DNA of 64,000 nt from Terriglobus tenax (GCF_025685395.1 NZ_JAGSYA010000004.1:992001-1056000), one strand, 5' to 3'; counted from the stretch's first letter, positions 7,731 to 16,742 are shown. Notes: generated from the sequence alone by a model not told the origin. Numbers and translations are program-made.

Positions 7731-9140
7731 ATGGCACCCAAGGTAATTACCGAAGAACAGAAGCAGGAAGTGCAGGAGATGGTGGCCCGCGCCAAGGTGG
7801 CGCTGGACGCGATCAAGGACTATGACCAGGCGAAGGTTGACCGCCTGTGCCAGGCGCTGGGCTGGGCCGTGGCGAATGAAGAGACCTTTACTCGTCTCTC
7901 CAACAAGAGCATCGACGAGAGCGGTCTGGGCGATCGCGAGACACGCCCCGGCAAGCGGAACAAGGTAAGCGGCGTGCTGCGCGACGTGCTGCGCCTGAAG
8001 AGCATGGGCATCATCGAAGAGATTCCGGAGAAGGGCCTGGTGAAGTATGCCAAGCCGGTCGGCGTCATTGCCGGCCTGGTTCCCGTCACGAATGCCGCGC
8101 TGACGGAGATTGTCACCGGTATCTTCGCCATCAAGGCAAAGAATGTCGTTATCTTCTCTCCGCACCCGGCCTCAAAGAACACCACCATTGAGACCGTCAA
8201 CATCATGCGTGCCGTGCTGAAGCGCGAAGGCGTTCCGGAGGATGTCTTCCAGGTGGTGGAGAAGCCGACTATCCCCGTAGCGAATGAAGTGATGGCGCAG
8301 TGCGACCTGACCATCGCCACGGGCGGCCCGGCAATGGTGAAGGCAGCGTATAGCTCCGGCAAGCCGGCCTATGGCGTTGGAGCGGGCAATGCGACCATGG
8401 TCTTTGACGAGACCACCAACGCGGAAGAGGCCGCAAGGAACACGCGCATCAGCAAGGTGCATGACAACGGGTCAGGCTGCTCGTCCGATGGCAACCTTGT
8501 CGTCGAAGCCTCGGTTTACGACGCGGTGCTTGAGAACCTGCAGAAGGAAGGCGGCTACCTGGTCTCGCCTGAGGAAAAAGTGAAGCTGCAGGCCGTGATG
8601 TGGGACGCGGAGCGTCACCGCACCTCGCCCACTATTGCCCGTCCGGCGAAGGTGATTGCAGAGCTTGCGGGCTTCTCTATCCCCGAGGGCAAGCGCTTCC
8701 TCATCGTGCCGGAGACGCATATCGGCAAGGAGTACCCGTTCTGCAGCGAGAAGCTGTCGCCGGTGCTCGCCATCTTCAAGTACAGCGGATGGGAGAACGC
8801 GCTAAAGATGGTTACCGAGATCTATAAAGTCGGCGGACGCGGTCACTCGGTGGGCATCTACAGCTTCAACGACGAGCATATCGACGAACTGGCCCGCATG
8901 GCGCCGGTAAGCCGCATCACGGTGCGCCAGCCGCAGTCGAGAGCCAACTCGGGTTCCTTCAACAATGGCATGGCGATGACCTCCAGCATGGGTTGCGGTA
9001 TCTGGGGTGGCAATATCACCAACGAGAATGTGACGTTGAAGCATTACATGCAGACCACATGGGTGAGCCGGCCCATCAAGGAAGACCGCCCTTCGGATGA
9101 AGAACTCTTTGGCGAGTTCTACAACACGCAGACGTACTAA
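7731..9140 (+). CDS. Acylating (CoA-dependent) aldehyde dehydrogenase, EutE/SauS-like
   Basis: A 469-residue member of the CoA-acylating aldehyde dehydrogenase group, which interconverts an aldehyde plus CoA and an acyl-CoA using NAD(P). The nucleophile is probably C250 in 'HDNGSGCSSDGN'; the nucleotide-binding segment is seen in 'VGVIAGLVPVTNAALTEI' and 'VVIFSPHPASKNTT'. It resembles EutE (acetaldehyde), sulfoacetaldehyde dehydrogenase SauS and the AdhE N-terminal domain. AGGAGA lies six bases before the ATG. It is co-transcribed with the citryl-CoA-lyase-like gene and ends in a strong terminator. The SauS resemblance does not imply sulfoacetate here because no sulfoacetate-CoA ligase is present. 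Confidence 0.8.
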   Translation: MAPKVITEEQKQEVQEMVARAKVALDAIKDYDQAKVDRLCQALGWAVANEETFTRLSNKSIDESGLGDRETRPGKRNKVSGVLRDVLRLKSMGIIEEIPEKGLVKYAKPVGVIAGLVPVTNAALTEIVTGIFAIKAKNVVIFSPHPASKNTTIETVNIMRAVLKREGVPEDVFQVVEKPTIPVANEVMAQCDLTIATGGPAMVKAAYSSGKPAYGVGAGNATMVFDETTNAEEAARNTRISKVHDNGSGCSSDGNLVVEASVYDAVLENLQKEGGYLVSPEEKVKLQAVMWDAERHRTSPTIARPAKVIAELAGFSIPEGKRFLIVPETHIGKEYPFCSEKLSPVLAIFKYSGWENALKMVTEIYKVGGRGHSVGIYSFNDEHIDELARMAPVSRITVRQPQSRANSGSFNNGMAMTSSMGCGIWGGNITNENVTLKHYMQTTWVSRPIKEDRPSDEELFGEFYNTQTY

Positions 9141-9159
9141 GTAACCTGACGATGGAATG

Positions 9160-9195
9160 GGCCCCGTGCAATGAGCATGGGGCCTTTTCTTTTTG
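9160..9195 (+). terminator. Intrinsic terminator after the aldehyde dehydrogenase gene
   Basis: GGCCCCGTGC (9160-9169) pairs with GCATGGGGCC (9175-9184) with one G-T pair and a 5-nt loop, followed by TTTTCTTTTT. Confidence 0.85.
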
Positions 9196-9207
9196 CTCGA
9201 GAGACAA

Positions 9208-9242
9208 GTCGCTCCACTACGTTGCGCTTCGGGCGAGATGAC
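9208..9242. repeat. Dispersed intergenic repeat, copy 2
   Basis: Second copy of the element described at 5241-5278; CTCCACTACG and CGAGATGAC are exact and the middle differs by small substitutions and indels. Confidence 0.5.
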
Positions 9243-9260
9243 GCTACTTTGCTTTAAATA

Positions 9261-9294
9261 GCCACGGCCCGAGCGTTGCATGCGCGGGCCGTGG
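9261..9294 (-). terminator. Hairpin terminator after the TonB receptor gene
   Basis: CCACGGCCC (9262-9270) pairs perfectly with GGGCCGTGG (9286-9294). On the minus strand the stem is followed by CTATTTAAA, a weak U-rich tail. Confidence 0.5.
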
Positions 9295-9318
9295 GGTGAA
9301 GCCGCTTGCTTGCGGCAG

Positions 9319-12300
9319 TTAGAAGATGTACTTGCCGGCGAACTGCATGATGCGTGGATCCTGTGCGCTGGTAATGTAACCGAACTGCGAGCTGTTGAGC
9401 GCACTGGTCGGGTTGTTCAGATTGGTGTGGTTGAAGATGTTGAAGGTCTCCCAGCGGAACTGGAACTTCTGTGATTCGGTGACCTTGAACTCACGCGACA
9501 CCGACATATCGACGTTCCAGTAAGCAGGCCCGTGAAGCGTAAGCGGACGCGTGGTGGCGTAGGTTCCGGTGGTTGCCGCCGTGAACGAAGCCTTATTCAA
9601 CACATTGGTGATCAAGCCGTTCGCAACACCATACTTCACCATGGAGTTGTAAGGATTGCCTGTTGTCCAGGGCATCTGGTTGCCGATGCCCGAGAGCGCA
9701 TTGTCCACACCACTGGTCACAGTGAAGTAGCCTCCGCTGCGCGCCGTGAAGATATTAGAGAGGCCCCAACCACCGAAGATCGCATTGACGAAGCGTTCCT
9801 GGAAGTGCGGCCCTGTCAGGATCGACGACACGTTCAGCAGGTGGCGGCGGTCCGAATCGCAGTTGGAGTAGCTGAGGTCGCGCCGACCGGGAATGACATA
9901 GGCCGGACCTGTAAGCTCCGTGGTGTTGGCCTGGCCAAGGCAGTGCGACCAGGTGTAGTTGGCTACCAGGTTCACCGTCTTTGCGCGGCGGTTTACTGAA
10001 AGCAACATGCCGTTATAGTTCGCTGCTCCGCCGTCATCCAGCTGTCCTATGGTGGCGTAGTACTGACCGTTTGCCAGATTGGCATTTGTCAGCACGCGGC
10101 GGTTGTTGGTATTGCTGGTGGTCGAGCAGTTTCCGGAAGAAGGCACCAGCGACGTCTGCATGCCGGGGCACCCGGTGGTTGCCTTAGTACCGGCAATGTA
10201 AACGGCCGGGTTGAGTTCGTAGGCCGAGGTCAGGTGAGTCGTCTTGTTTCCCAGGTAAGTTGCTCCCAGGAGCCAGCGGCCATACTGCTTCTGGATGGCC
10301 AGGTTCCACTGCTGCAGATACATCTGCTTCAGATTGATGGGCGCGTTGACATAGACACCGCCCTTAACAAACGGAGTTGTCGGCGTGAGGGTAGCAAGCG
10401 CCGGAAAAGGATTGCTGCCGTAGCTTACCCATGGGTTTGCCAGATCATTGGTATCCGTCACCGTGACTGTCTGGCCCCACGGCGGCGAGTTAGAGTAGCG
10501 GGTGAAGAAGAACATCTGCGGCGAATCAAAGAACATGCCATAGCCACCACGGATGGACATCGTGCCGTCCTTTGACGGATCCCATATGAAGCCGACGCGG
10601 GGCTGGAAGCCGCTGAAGACCTTGCCCTGGTTGTAGGAACGTCCCGGATATCCAGGATCACCGGGGAAGGTAAGGCCAGCCGGAGCGTTCAGGTACTGGT
10701 TGCTCTTGGTGCCTGCAAGGAAGCGGGTCATATCGAAGTTCTGCGCGTGGCTGTCCACGTTGTAGAACGGGATATACGGCTCCCACCGCAGGCCATAGTT
10801 GAGGGTGATGTGATTGCTGGCGCGCCAGGAGTCCTGCGCATAAAGCGCCACGTAGTGCCAGCGATCGTTCTCGTAATCGGCGTTGCCCTGGTTGAAGGTG
10901 GCAATCTTCCCTGCGAAGAAATCCGCATAGCCCAGCGTGTTAGCACCGTAGACGGTTCCGTTGAAGGTATACGCACCGTTCGTCGGGCGGTTGTTGACCG
11001 TGTTCATGTAGGCGAACAGGTACTGACCTCCGAAGGCGATCGAGTGCTTGCCGCGGACGACCGTAACGTCATCGCCGAGCTGGTACTTCACCGTATTGAA
11101 GTAGCCGGGGTTGTTGCCTCCCTGTCCCAGCGAGAAGCCGTTGGTGATGCTGATGCCCATGAAGCCTTCGAGGCCCGGCTTGGTATAGGCGTTGATGCCC
11201 ACCGACTGCGGATCAAAGAACGGAGCCAGGAAGCGCAGGCCCACCGTTCGGCTACCGGTGATGCGCAGCGAGTTCACCACGTTGGGCGAAAGGATGTACG
11301 TGTGGCCCAGCGTCAGCGCATGAACGCGGTTCAGCTGGCCCACCTGGTTGGCCGTCAACACGTTCTTCGGATCAACAGTCACCGGAGCATTGAAGCGGGC
11401 GAAGATATAGCGGCCGAAGATGGTCTGCTTGGAGTTTACCGAGTAATCCACACGGCCTACGGCGTCCTGGCGGGTTGAGTTCTGCGAGTAGCGAATGGGG
11501 AGCGCACTTCCGCATGTGCTGACCAGAGGGATTCCCTTGTTGATGATGTTCTTCGCCTGCGTGCTGACCTGTGACGCCGGCATCTTGTTGGCGACGTAAG
11601 GACCGGTCAAAACCGCAGAGCAATCAGAGAAGTCGCCATTCAGCATGTTCGCTGTCGGCAGAATCACGTTCGTGGGATTGCTGAGCTGGCGAACAACAGT
11701 GCCCTGGTAGCCGCCGAAGAAGAAGAGCTTGTCCTTCTTGATAGGACCACCGATCACACCACCATACTGATTGCGCTTCAGGTTGTCCTGCTGCTTTGCT
11801 CCGTTGATGTAGTTGAAGTAGTTCGCCGCGTTGAACATGTAATTGCGGACGAAGTAAAAGACATCGCCGTGGAACTGGTTTGAGCCGCCTTTGGTGACGG
11901 CATTGATAGCCGCCGATGCGTGGTTGCCGTACTGCGCGGGCAGCGAACTGGTCTCTGACTTGAACTCCTGCAATGCATCCGGAAACGGCAGCGGTAGATT
12001 CAGGTTGTTGAAGACGTCATTATGGTTGCCGCCGTCCAGGACATAGGCAACACCATTGGCCAGACCGCCCGACACCGCGATGGTAATCGTAGGAAAATTC
12101 TTGTTGGTGTTCAGATCGCCAGCCGGAGCAGGAGTTGTTGCACCGGCGAGGGCGATGAGCTGTGTTGGATCGCGGCCATTGAGCGGCAGTTCCACCACCT
12201 GCGTACGGTCGATGACCTGCCCGACGCCATTGCTTACCGTCTCAACAGAGACGCCTGCTGTTGACTCCACGTTGATCACATCGGTGACGCTGCCGAGCGA

Positions 12301-12627
12301 CAGCTTTACATCCACATCGGCATTGCTGCCTACCTGCAGAACGACACCGGACACGGTCGAGGTTTGAAAACCCTGCATCGTGACCTGGATCTTGTATGGG
12401 CCGAGCGGCAGATCAGGGGCGCTGTACGAGCCGTCGGTTGTCGTCTGCACGGTGCGGGTCAGGCCCGTATCTGTCTGCGTCAGAACGACCACTGCTCCTG
12501 GCACACCGGCTCCGGTTGGGTCCTGCACGATACCGTTGATCCGGGAAGTATTCAATGACTGCGCCCATGCAGATACACAACACATGAGCATTACAACAAG
12601 GAAGCCATATATTTTTTTCGTTTGCAT
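9319..12627 (-). CDS. TonB-dependent receptor, Oar-like, with carboxypeptidase regulatory-like domain
   Basis: About 1102 residues. The ATG at 12627 follows GAGGACGTG; a GTG one codon earlier is less likely. The signal peptide is MQTKKIYGFLVVMLMCCVSAWAQ. Residues about 25-110 form a carboxypeptidase regulatory-like fold (INGIVQDPTGAGVPGAVVVL...GSYSAPDLPLGPYKIQV). A plug follows (VVELPLNGRDPTQLIALAGA), then a large beta-barrel ending in a terminal phenylalanine (FAGKYIF), the usual outer-membrane insertion signal. Such receptors take up oligosaccharides, peptides or other large substrates. It is divergent from ThuA copy 2 and has a well-formed promoter with operator-like site C, suggesting it feeds the same pathway as the MFS and lyase genes. 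Confidence 0.9.
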   Translation of the reverse strand: MQTKKIYGFLVVMLMCCVSAWAQSLNTSRINGIVQDPTGAGVPGAVVVLTQTDTGLTRTVQTTTDGSYSAPDLPLGPYKIQVTMQGFQTSTVSGVVLQVGSNADVDVKLSLGSVTDVINVESTAGVSVETVSNGVGQVIDRTQVVELPLNGRDPTQLIALAGATTPAPAGDLNTNKNFPTITIAVSGGLANGVAYVLDGGNHNDVFNNLNLPLPFPDALQEFKSETSSLPAQYGNHASAAINAVTKGGSNQFHGDVFYFVRNYMFNAANYFNYINGAKQQDNLKRNQYGGVIGGPIKKDKLFFFGGYQGTVVRQLSNPTNVILPTANMLNGDFSDCSAVLTGPYVANKMPASQVSTQAKNIINKGIPLVSTCGSALPIRYSQNSTRQDAVGRVDYSVNSKQTIFGRYIFARFNAPVTVDPKNVLTANQVGQLNRVHALTLGHTYILSPNVVNSLRITGSRTVGLRFLAPFFDPQSVGINAYTKPGLEGFMGISITNGFSLGQGGNNPGYFNTVKYQLGDDVTVVRGKHSIAFGGQYLFAYMNTVNNRPTNGAYTFNGTVYGANTLGYADFFAGKIATFNQGNADYENDRWHYVALYAQDSWRASNHITLNYGLRWEPYIPFYNVDSHAQNFDMTRFLAGTKSNQYLNAPAGLTFPGDPGYPGRSYNQGKVFSGFQPRVGFIWDPSKDGTMSIRGGYGMFFDSPQMFFFTRYSNSPPWGQTVTVTDTNDLANPWVSYGSNPFPALATLTPTTPFVKGGVYVNAPINLKQMYLQQWNLAIQKQYGRWLLGATYLGNKTTHLTSAYELNPAVYIAGTKATTGCPGMQTSLVPSSGNCSTTSNTNNRRVLTNANLANGQYYATIGQLDDGGAANYNGMLLSVNRRAKTVNLVANYTWSHCLGQANTTELTGPAYVIPGRRDLSYSNCDSDRRHLLNVSSILTGPHFQERFVNAIFGGWGLSNIFTARSGGYFTVTSGVDNALSGIGNQMPWTTGNPYNSMVKYGVANGLITNVLNKASFTAATTGTYATTRPLTLHGPAYWNVDMSVSREFKVTESQKFQFRWETFNIFNHTNLNNPTSALNSSQFGYITSAQDPRIMQFAGKYIF

Positions 12628-12702
12628 CACGTCCTCACACTGGCTGAGAGCAAATTCCTTCCTTCATCTACAGAAGGAGTCCTGTTCCTCAATCGGAAGC
12701 GG

Positions 12703-12755
12703 ATGCTAGGCGGCACCTTTTTAAGGTGTCAATACAATTACCGTGCCAATACCGT
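12703..12755 (-). promoter_or_regulatory. Operator-like site C and promoter of the TonB receptor gene
   Basis: On the minus strand: ACGGTATTGGCACGGT (12755-12740), 7 nt, a perfect TTGACA (12732-12727), an 18-nt spacer and TAGCAT (12708-12703). On the plus strand the site reads ACCGTGCCAATACCGT, differing from site A at one base. The ThuA copy 2 gene lies on the other side, but no -35 is seen at the same distance in that direction. Confidence 0.6.
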
Positions 12756-12858
12756 TCACAAAAGGTATTAACTTTGGGCTGCATGCTAGCATCACGACCG
12801 GCAACGGAATGCCATCTGGCGAGTGTTAGAGCGCACTGCCAGCAAGGAGAAGGAAGCA

Positions 12859-13857
12859 ATGAAGAAAGGCAGTTTATTGCGGCTTGCAACGATTCTGGCC
12901 GTACTCGCAGTTCCTGCAATCTGCAGTGCGCAGGCAGCAGCTCCGGAGGCAGGATGCCCGGCGCCCGGGGCACGCGGACCTCGTCCTGGTGGCCCGGCCG
13001 GAGGACCTCCGGGTGGCGCAAGACCTGCCGGACCTCCGCCGGAAGCGGCTGCCCCTTCCGGGCCTCCGAAGAAGCGCCTGCTGATCTGGGCTGACACCCG
13101 GAATGGCATCGCGCAGCATGATATTGCGCATGCCATCGCCGTCATTGAAGAGATTGGCTATAAGTCGGGCGCCTATGACACATGGATCCGCACCGACTCC
13201 AACATCATTTCGCGGAACCCCAAGATGACCACGGGCGAGCCGGCCAGCGGCGGCCCCAGCCTCTGCAATGTGGATGCTATCTTCTTTCTTGGTCACCGCG
13301 AGATTGCCCTGGAGGATCAGCAGAAAACTGACCTGCTGTGGTTCGTGCATGACGCAGGCAAAGGCTTTGTGGCGGCGCATACCGGAACCACGGCTTTTCT
13401 TTCGTGGCCGGAGTTCGGGGAACTGCTGGGCGGGCGTTTCGACCAGCATCCGTGGGGAACGACCGAGGGAACGGTTCTTGTTACCGACCCGAAGTTTCCC
13501 GGAATGGCCCAGTTTGGCCCCAGCTTCACCATCAAAGATGAGTTTTACCAAAGCAGCGGATTCTCTCCGGAGAAGAGCCGCGTTTTGATGCGGCTGGATA
13601 CGACCAAGCTGAACAACGACCCCAAGCGCGGCGTAAAGGCTGAAGACTACCCGTACGCCCTTACGTGGGCAAAGACGTATGGGAAGGGTCGAGTGTTCTA
13701 CTCCACCTTTGGGCACGCTCCGGTTATCTGGGACAACCCTAAAATCCAGGAGATGTATCTGCAGGCGATCAAGTGGGCGCTGGGAGAGACCGATGCCGAT
13801 GTCTCGCCCATTCCGATGCCGCCTCCCGCTCCGGGCGCGCTTCCAAGTCAGCCGTAA
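12859..13857 (+). CDS. ThuA-domain secreted protein (copy 2)
   Basis: A 332-residue ThuA-family protein. The ATG at 12859 is preferred because AAGGAGAAGGAAGCA precedes it and it opens a signal peptide (KKGSLLRLATILAVLAVPAICSAQA). A low-complexity Pro/Gly/Ala linker (about residues 30-70) comes before the ThuA domain, which shares long blocks with copy 1: 'RTDSNIISRNPKM', 'DAIFFLGHREIALE', 'GKGFVAAHTGTTAFLSWPEFGELLGGRFD' and 'GKGRVFYSTFGHAP'. It is divergent from the TonB receptor. Secretion suggests that both ThuA proteins act in the periplasm or outside on the material taken up by the receptor; function is unknown. Confidence 0.85.
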   Translation: MKKGSLLRLATILAVLAVPAICSAQAAAPEAGCPAPGARGPRPGGPAGGPPGGARPAGPPPEAAAPSGPPKKRLLIWADTRNGIAQHDIAHAIAVIEEIGYKSGAYDTWIRTDSNIISRNPKMTTGEPASGGPSLCNVDAIFFLGHREIALEDQQKTDLLWFVHDAGKGFVAAHTGTTAFLSWPEFGELLGGRFDQHPWGTTEGTVLVTDPKFPGMAQFGPSFTIKDEFYQSSGFSPEKSRVLMRLDTTKLNNDPKRGVKAEDYPYALTWAKTYGKGRVFYSTFGHAPVIWDNPKIQEMYLQAIKWALGETDADVSPIPMPPPAPGALPSQP

Positions 13858-13870
13858 ACATGTGCTGAAA

Positions 13871-13909
13871 CTTAGCGGACCTGAGTGAAAATCACCCAGG
13901 CCCGCTAAG
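13871..13909. terminator. Strong hairpin between convergent genes
   Basis: Arms 13871-13888 and 13892-13909 pair at 16 of 18 positions around an AAA loop. It separates ThuA copy 2 (plus) from the MacB-like permease (minus). There is no T-run on either side, so it may act as a bidirectional terminator or mRNA 3'-end stabiliser. Confidence 0.6.
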
Positions 13910-13941
13910 GTATTCCTGCCGAGTTCAACAGCTGGCGATGG

Positions 13942-15279
13942 TTATTCGAAGCGCAGAGCTTCAATCGGATTCAGCTTGGAGGCTCTTCGTGCCGGATAGA
14001 AGCCAAAGAAGACACCGGTCGCCGCCGCAATTCCGAAAGCCAGAGCAACAGCCGTAGGCGATACCGTGGCATCCCACTGCAAGGTGCGGCTGATGGTAAA
14101 GGCGGCCAGGTATCCCAGGATGATGCCGAAGACACCGCCGGCAAGCCCGAGCGTCACAGCCTCTGTCAGGAACTGCATCAGCACGTCATACTGACGTGCT
14201 CCCACGGCGCGGCGAATGCCGATCTCACGGGTTCGTTCTGTGACCGAGACCAGCATGATGTTCATGATGCCGATGCCGCCCACGATCAGCGAGATGGTAG
14301 CGATGGCGGCCAGGAGGGCCGTCATCGTCTGTCCGGCACGGTTCAGCGTACCGGACATCTCCTGCATATTGACCTGGTCCATCTGAGGCATGTTCGCCAG
14401 GATGAACGCGGCAACCGAGGTGTTCAAGCCCTTGGTCAGAGCTTCAGACGCCTGGGTTTTCACGGTGAAGTCATCGGCGCTTGCTGTGCCGCCGCCCGGG
14501 CCGGCAAGGTTTGACGCCTTCGGGGCGGTCGCCATTTTGTGACGTGAGCGCAGAACCGTGGTCACGTTCTGCGAGATTTCCGAGGCGCGGCCAGCTTCCT
14601 CCGCCGAAAGCATGATGTTCGCCAGGTAGTTGACGCCGAGCATCTTCTGCAGCTTGGTGTAGGGGACAATCGCCATCTGGGACTGCTCTTCGTCGTTGGT
14701 GGTGAAGACGCCCTTTACCTTGAACTTTTCTCCGTGAATCTCAATCTCTTCGCCAATCGGGTCAGATCCTGCAAAGAGATTGTCACGCAGCGCGCTTCCA
14801 ATGACAACGACGTTGTCCGCATCGTCGACATTGCCCTTCTTGAAGAACTTGCCCTTCTCAAAGCCCCAGTCGTACATGGAAGCGTAGTCCGCACTGACGC
14901 CATACACCTGCACGTAGCTTTTCTCGGTTCCATAGCCAACCCATCCCCGCATGCGGGAGACGGGAGAGACGTAGGCCACGCCATCGACCTGGCGAATGGC
15001 TTCCGCATCGTCCGGAATCAGAGTTGTTGCCGAACCAAGTCCAGTGGCGATTTTGGAGTCTTCTCCGCCGCGGGTAAAGTTACCTGCGCGGACGTTGATC
15101 AGAGTCGTGCCCGCGGACTTCACGTCTTTGGAGACGCTCTGCTGTGCTCCGGTTCCGAGGGCAAACATGGTGAGCACGGCCGCAACACCGATCGTCATGC
15201 CCAGCATGGCGAGCCCGGTACGCAGTTTGTTGACCTTCAGGGCTTTGACTGCAATTTTGAAGCTCTTTTTGATGATCAT
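13942..15279 (-). CDS. MacB-like ABC transporter permease (second permease of operon)
   Basis: A 445-residue permease of the FtsX/MacB family. The N-terminal helix is 'LRTGLAMLGMTIGVAAVLTMFALGTGAQ', a periplasmic MacB_PCD-type domain spans about 50-310, and three C-terminal helices include 'VGGIGIMNIMLVSVTERTREIGIRRAVGAR'. The ATG at 15279 overlaps the preceding stop by one base (TGATG), so translation is probably coupled. It probably pairs with the upstream permease as a heterodimer around the ATPase encoded at 16742-17497. MacB-type transporters are mechanotransmitters that work in the periplasm, typically exporting peptides, toxins or lipoproteins. Confidence 0.85.
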   Translation of the reverse strand: MIIKKSFKIAVKALKVNKLRTGLAMLGMTIGVAAVLTMFALGTGAQQSVSKDVKSAGTTLINVRAGNFTRGGEDSKIATGLGSATTLIPDDAEAIRQVDGVAYVSPVSRMRGWVGYGTEKSYVQVYGVSADYASMYDWGFEKGKFFKKGNVDDADNVVVIGSALRDNLFAGSDPIGEEIEIHGEKFKVKGVFTTNDEEQSQMAIVPYTKLQKMLGVNYLANIMLSAEEAGRASEISQNVTTVLRSRHKMATAPKASNLAGPGGGTASADDFTVKTQASEALTKGLNTSVAAFILANMPQMDQVNMQEMSGTLNRAGQTMTALLAAIATISLIVGGIGIMNIMLVSVTERTREIGIRRAVGARQYDVLMQFLTEAVTLGLAGGVFGIILGYLAAFTISRTLQWDATVSPTAVALAFGIAAATGVFFGFYPARRASKLNPIEALRFE

Positions 15280-16742
15280 CACTCAAACCTCAGAGACGTA
15301 AGGGGTGAGACACGCGATGCCTCGCGCGCCGGATAGTAGCCGAAGAAGATACCAACGGCTGCGGAGATACCGAATGAAAGAAGAATGGCCAGCGGAGAGA
15401 TGCTGGTGGACCATTGCGCCGCATGCGAAATGGCGACTGCCGCGACGACTCCAATAAGGATGCCGAGAAGACCACCCACAACGCTGAGCGTGACCGACTC
15501 GCAGATGAACTGCATCAGCACCTCGCGCTCGCGAGCGCCAACGGCGCGGCGGATACCGATCTCGCGTGTGCGCTCCGTCACCGAGAGCATCATGATGTTC
15601 ATGATGCCGATGCCCCCGACGATCAGGGACACCGTTGCGATGCCTCCGAGGAGTGCCGCCATGGTTTTGCTGGATTTATCGAGCGTTTTTCCGAGCTGAT
15701 CCAGCGTTACTTTTTCAAGACCCGAGACATTGCCGATGACTGCCTGAGCAACCTCCGGCCGCATGCTTCCCTTCATCAAGGCCTTGCTTGCCTGGCTGGC
15801 CACGCTGAAATCATCGGCCTGGTTTGCTCCGATGCCGTGCCGCTTGCGCAGCAGGATGGTGATCAGTTTGGAGACACGGGTTACGTCGCCGGTGGATTCC
15901 GTCGTGACCGTAATGTCGTTCAGCTTGGACAGGTTCAGCAGGCTTTGCATGGTGGTGACAGGAATATAGATGGCGTCAAACTGGTCATCTCCTGATTCCG
16001 GGACGACCATCCAACTGGAACTTGTCACGACCCCGACGACCTTGAACGGCTGCTTCCACAGCAGCACTGTCTTTCCGACAGGATCGGCGTTCGCAAAAAG
16101 CTTCTCCGCTACGACGCTGCCGAGTACCACCACCTGCTCATGATTACGCTCCTGCCGGCTGCTGTAAAAAGCACCATGAACAAACTTCCAGGAGCGGCGC
16201 ACCTGCGGCAGCGCGGAACCGTCTCCATGCACGCGGGTAAACCAGCGATCCTCGCCGCTGGTTACATGAACATTTTCATGGATGCCTTCCACGGCATACT
16301 GTACGCCGGAGATCTTCCGGATGCTGTCTGCATCGTCGATCGTCAATGTAGCGGCAGCGCCCAGTCCGGCCTCTGAGTCCCCCAGCCGCTGCCGCGAAGT
16401 GGGATGGTCATGCACGGCAAACGGATCGTCTTCAGGATGGAACATGGCTAACCGCAGGTGCGGACGCATCTCCGCTTCAGGGTTACGCAGCTGCCCCATC
16501 TCGATGGCATCGTCCGGTGGTTTTTCCTTCTTGGTCTGATAGTTGCCAGCGGTGACCACCAGCATGTTCATGCCGGCGGCCTTCACCTGGTCCTGGATAG
16601 CCCGCTGGGCTCCAGTGCCAAGCGCGACCATCGTCAGCACCGTGGCAACGCCGATGGTCATTCCGAGCATGGTCAATGCCGTCTGCATGCGATTGCGGCG
16701 CAGGGAGCGCCACGCAAGCATCAGGCTGTTTGGAACCTGCAT
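15279..16742 (-). CDS. MacB-like ABC transporter permease (first permease of operon)
   Basis: A 487-residue FtsX/MacB-type permease with the same four-helix layout as its neighbour. It carries an extra segment of about 50 residues (about 75-125, charged and His-rich: 'RPHLRLAMFHPEDDPFAVHDHPTSRQRL') between the first helix and the periplasmic domain. A similar insert occurs in the orphan permease at 27790-29310 and not in the permease at 13942. Its start overlaps the ATPase stop by one base (TGATG). The conserved 'VTERTREIGIRRAVGARE' loop after helix 2 is the usual coupling element. Confidence 0.85.
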   Translation of the reverse strand: MQVPNSLMLAWRSLRRNRMQTALTMLGMTIGVATVLTMVALGTGAQRAIQDQVKAAGMNMLVVTAGNYQTKKEKPPDDAIEMGQLRNPEAEMRPHLRLAMFHPEDDPFAVHDHPTSRQRLGDSEAGLGAAATLTIDDADSIRKISGVQYAVEGIHENVHVTSGEDRWFTRVHGDGSALPQVRRSWKFVHGAFYSSRQERNHEQVVVLGSVVAEKLFANADPVGKTVLLWKQPFKVVGVVTSSSWMVVPESGDDQFDAIYIPVTTMQSLLNLSKLNDITVTTESTGDVTRVSKLITILLRKRHGIGANQADDFSVASQASKALMKGSMRPEVAQAVIGNVSGLEKVTLDQLGKTLDKSSKTMAALLGGIATVSLIVGGIGIMNIMMLSVTERTREIGIRRAVGAREREVLMQFICESVTLSVVGGLLGILIGVVAAVAISHAAQWSTSISPLAILLSFGISAAVGIFFGYYPAREASRVSPLTSLRFE

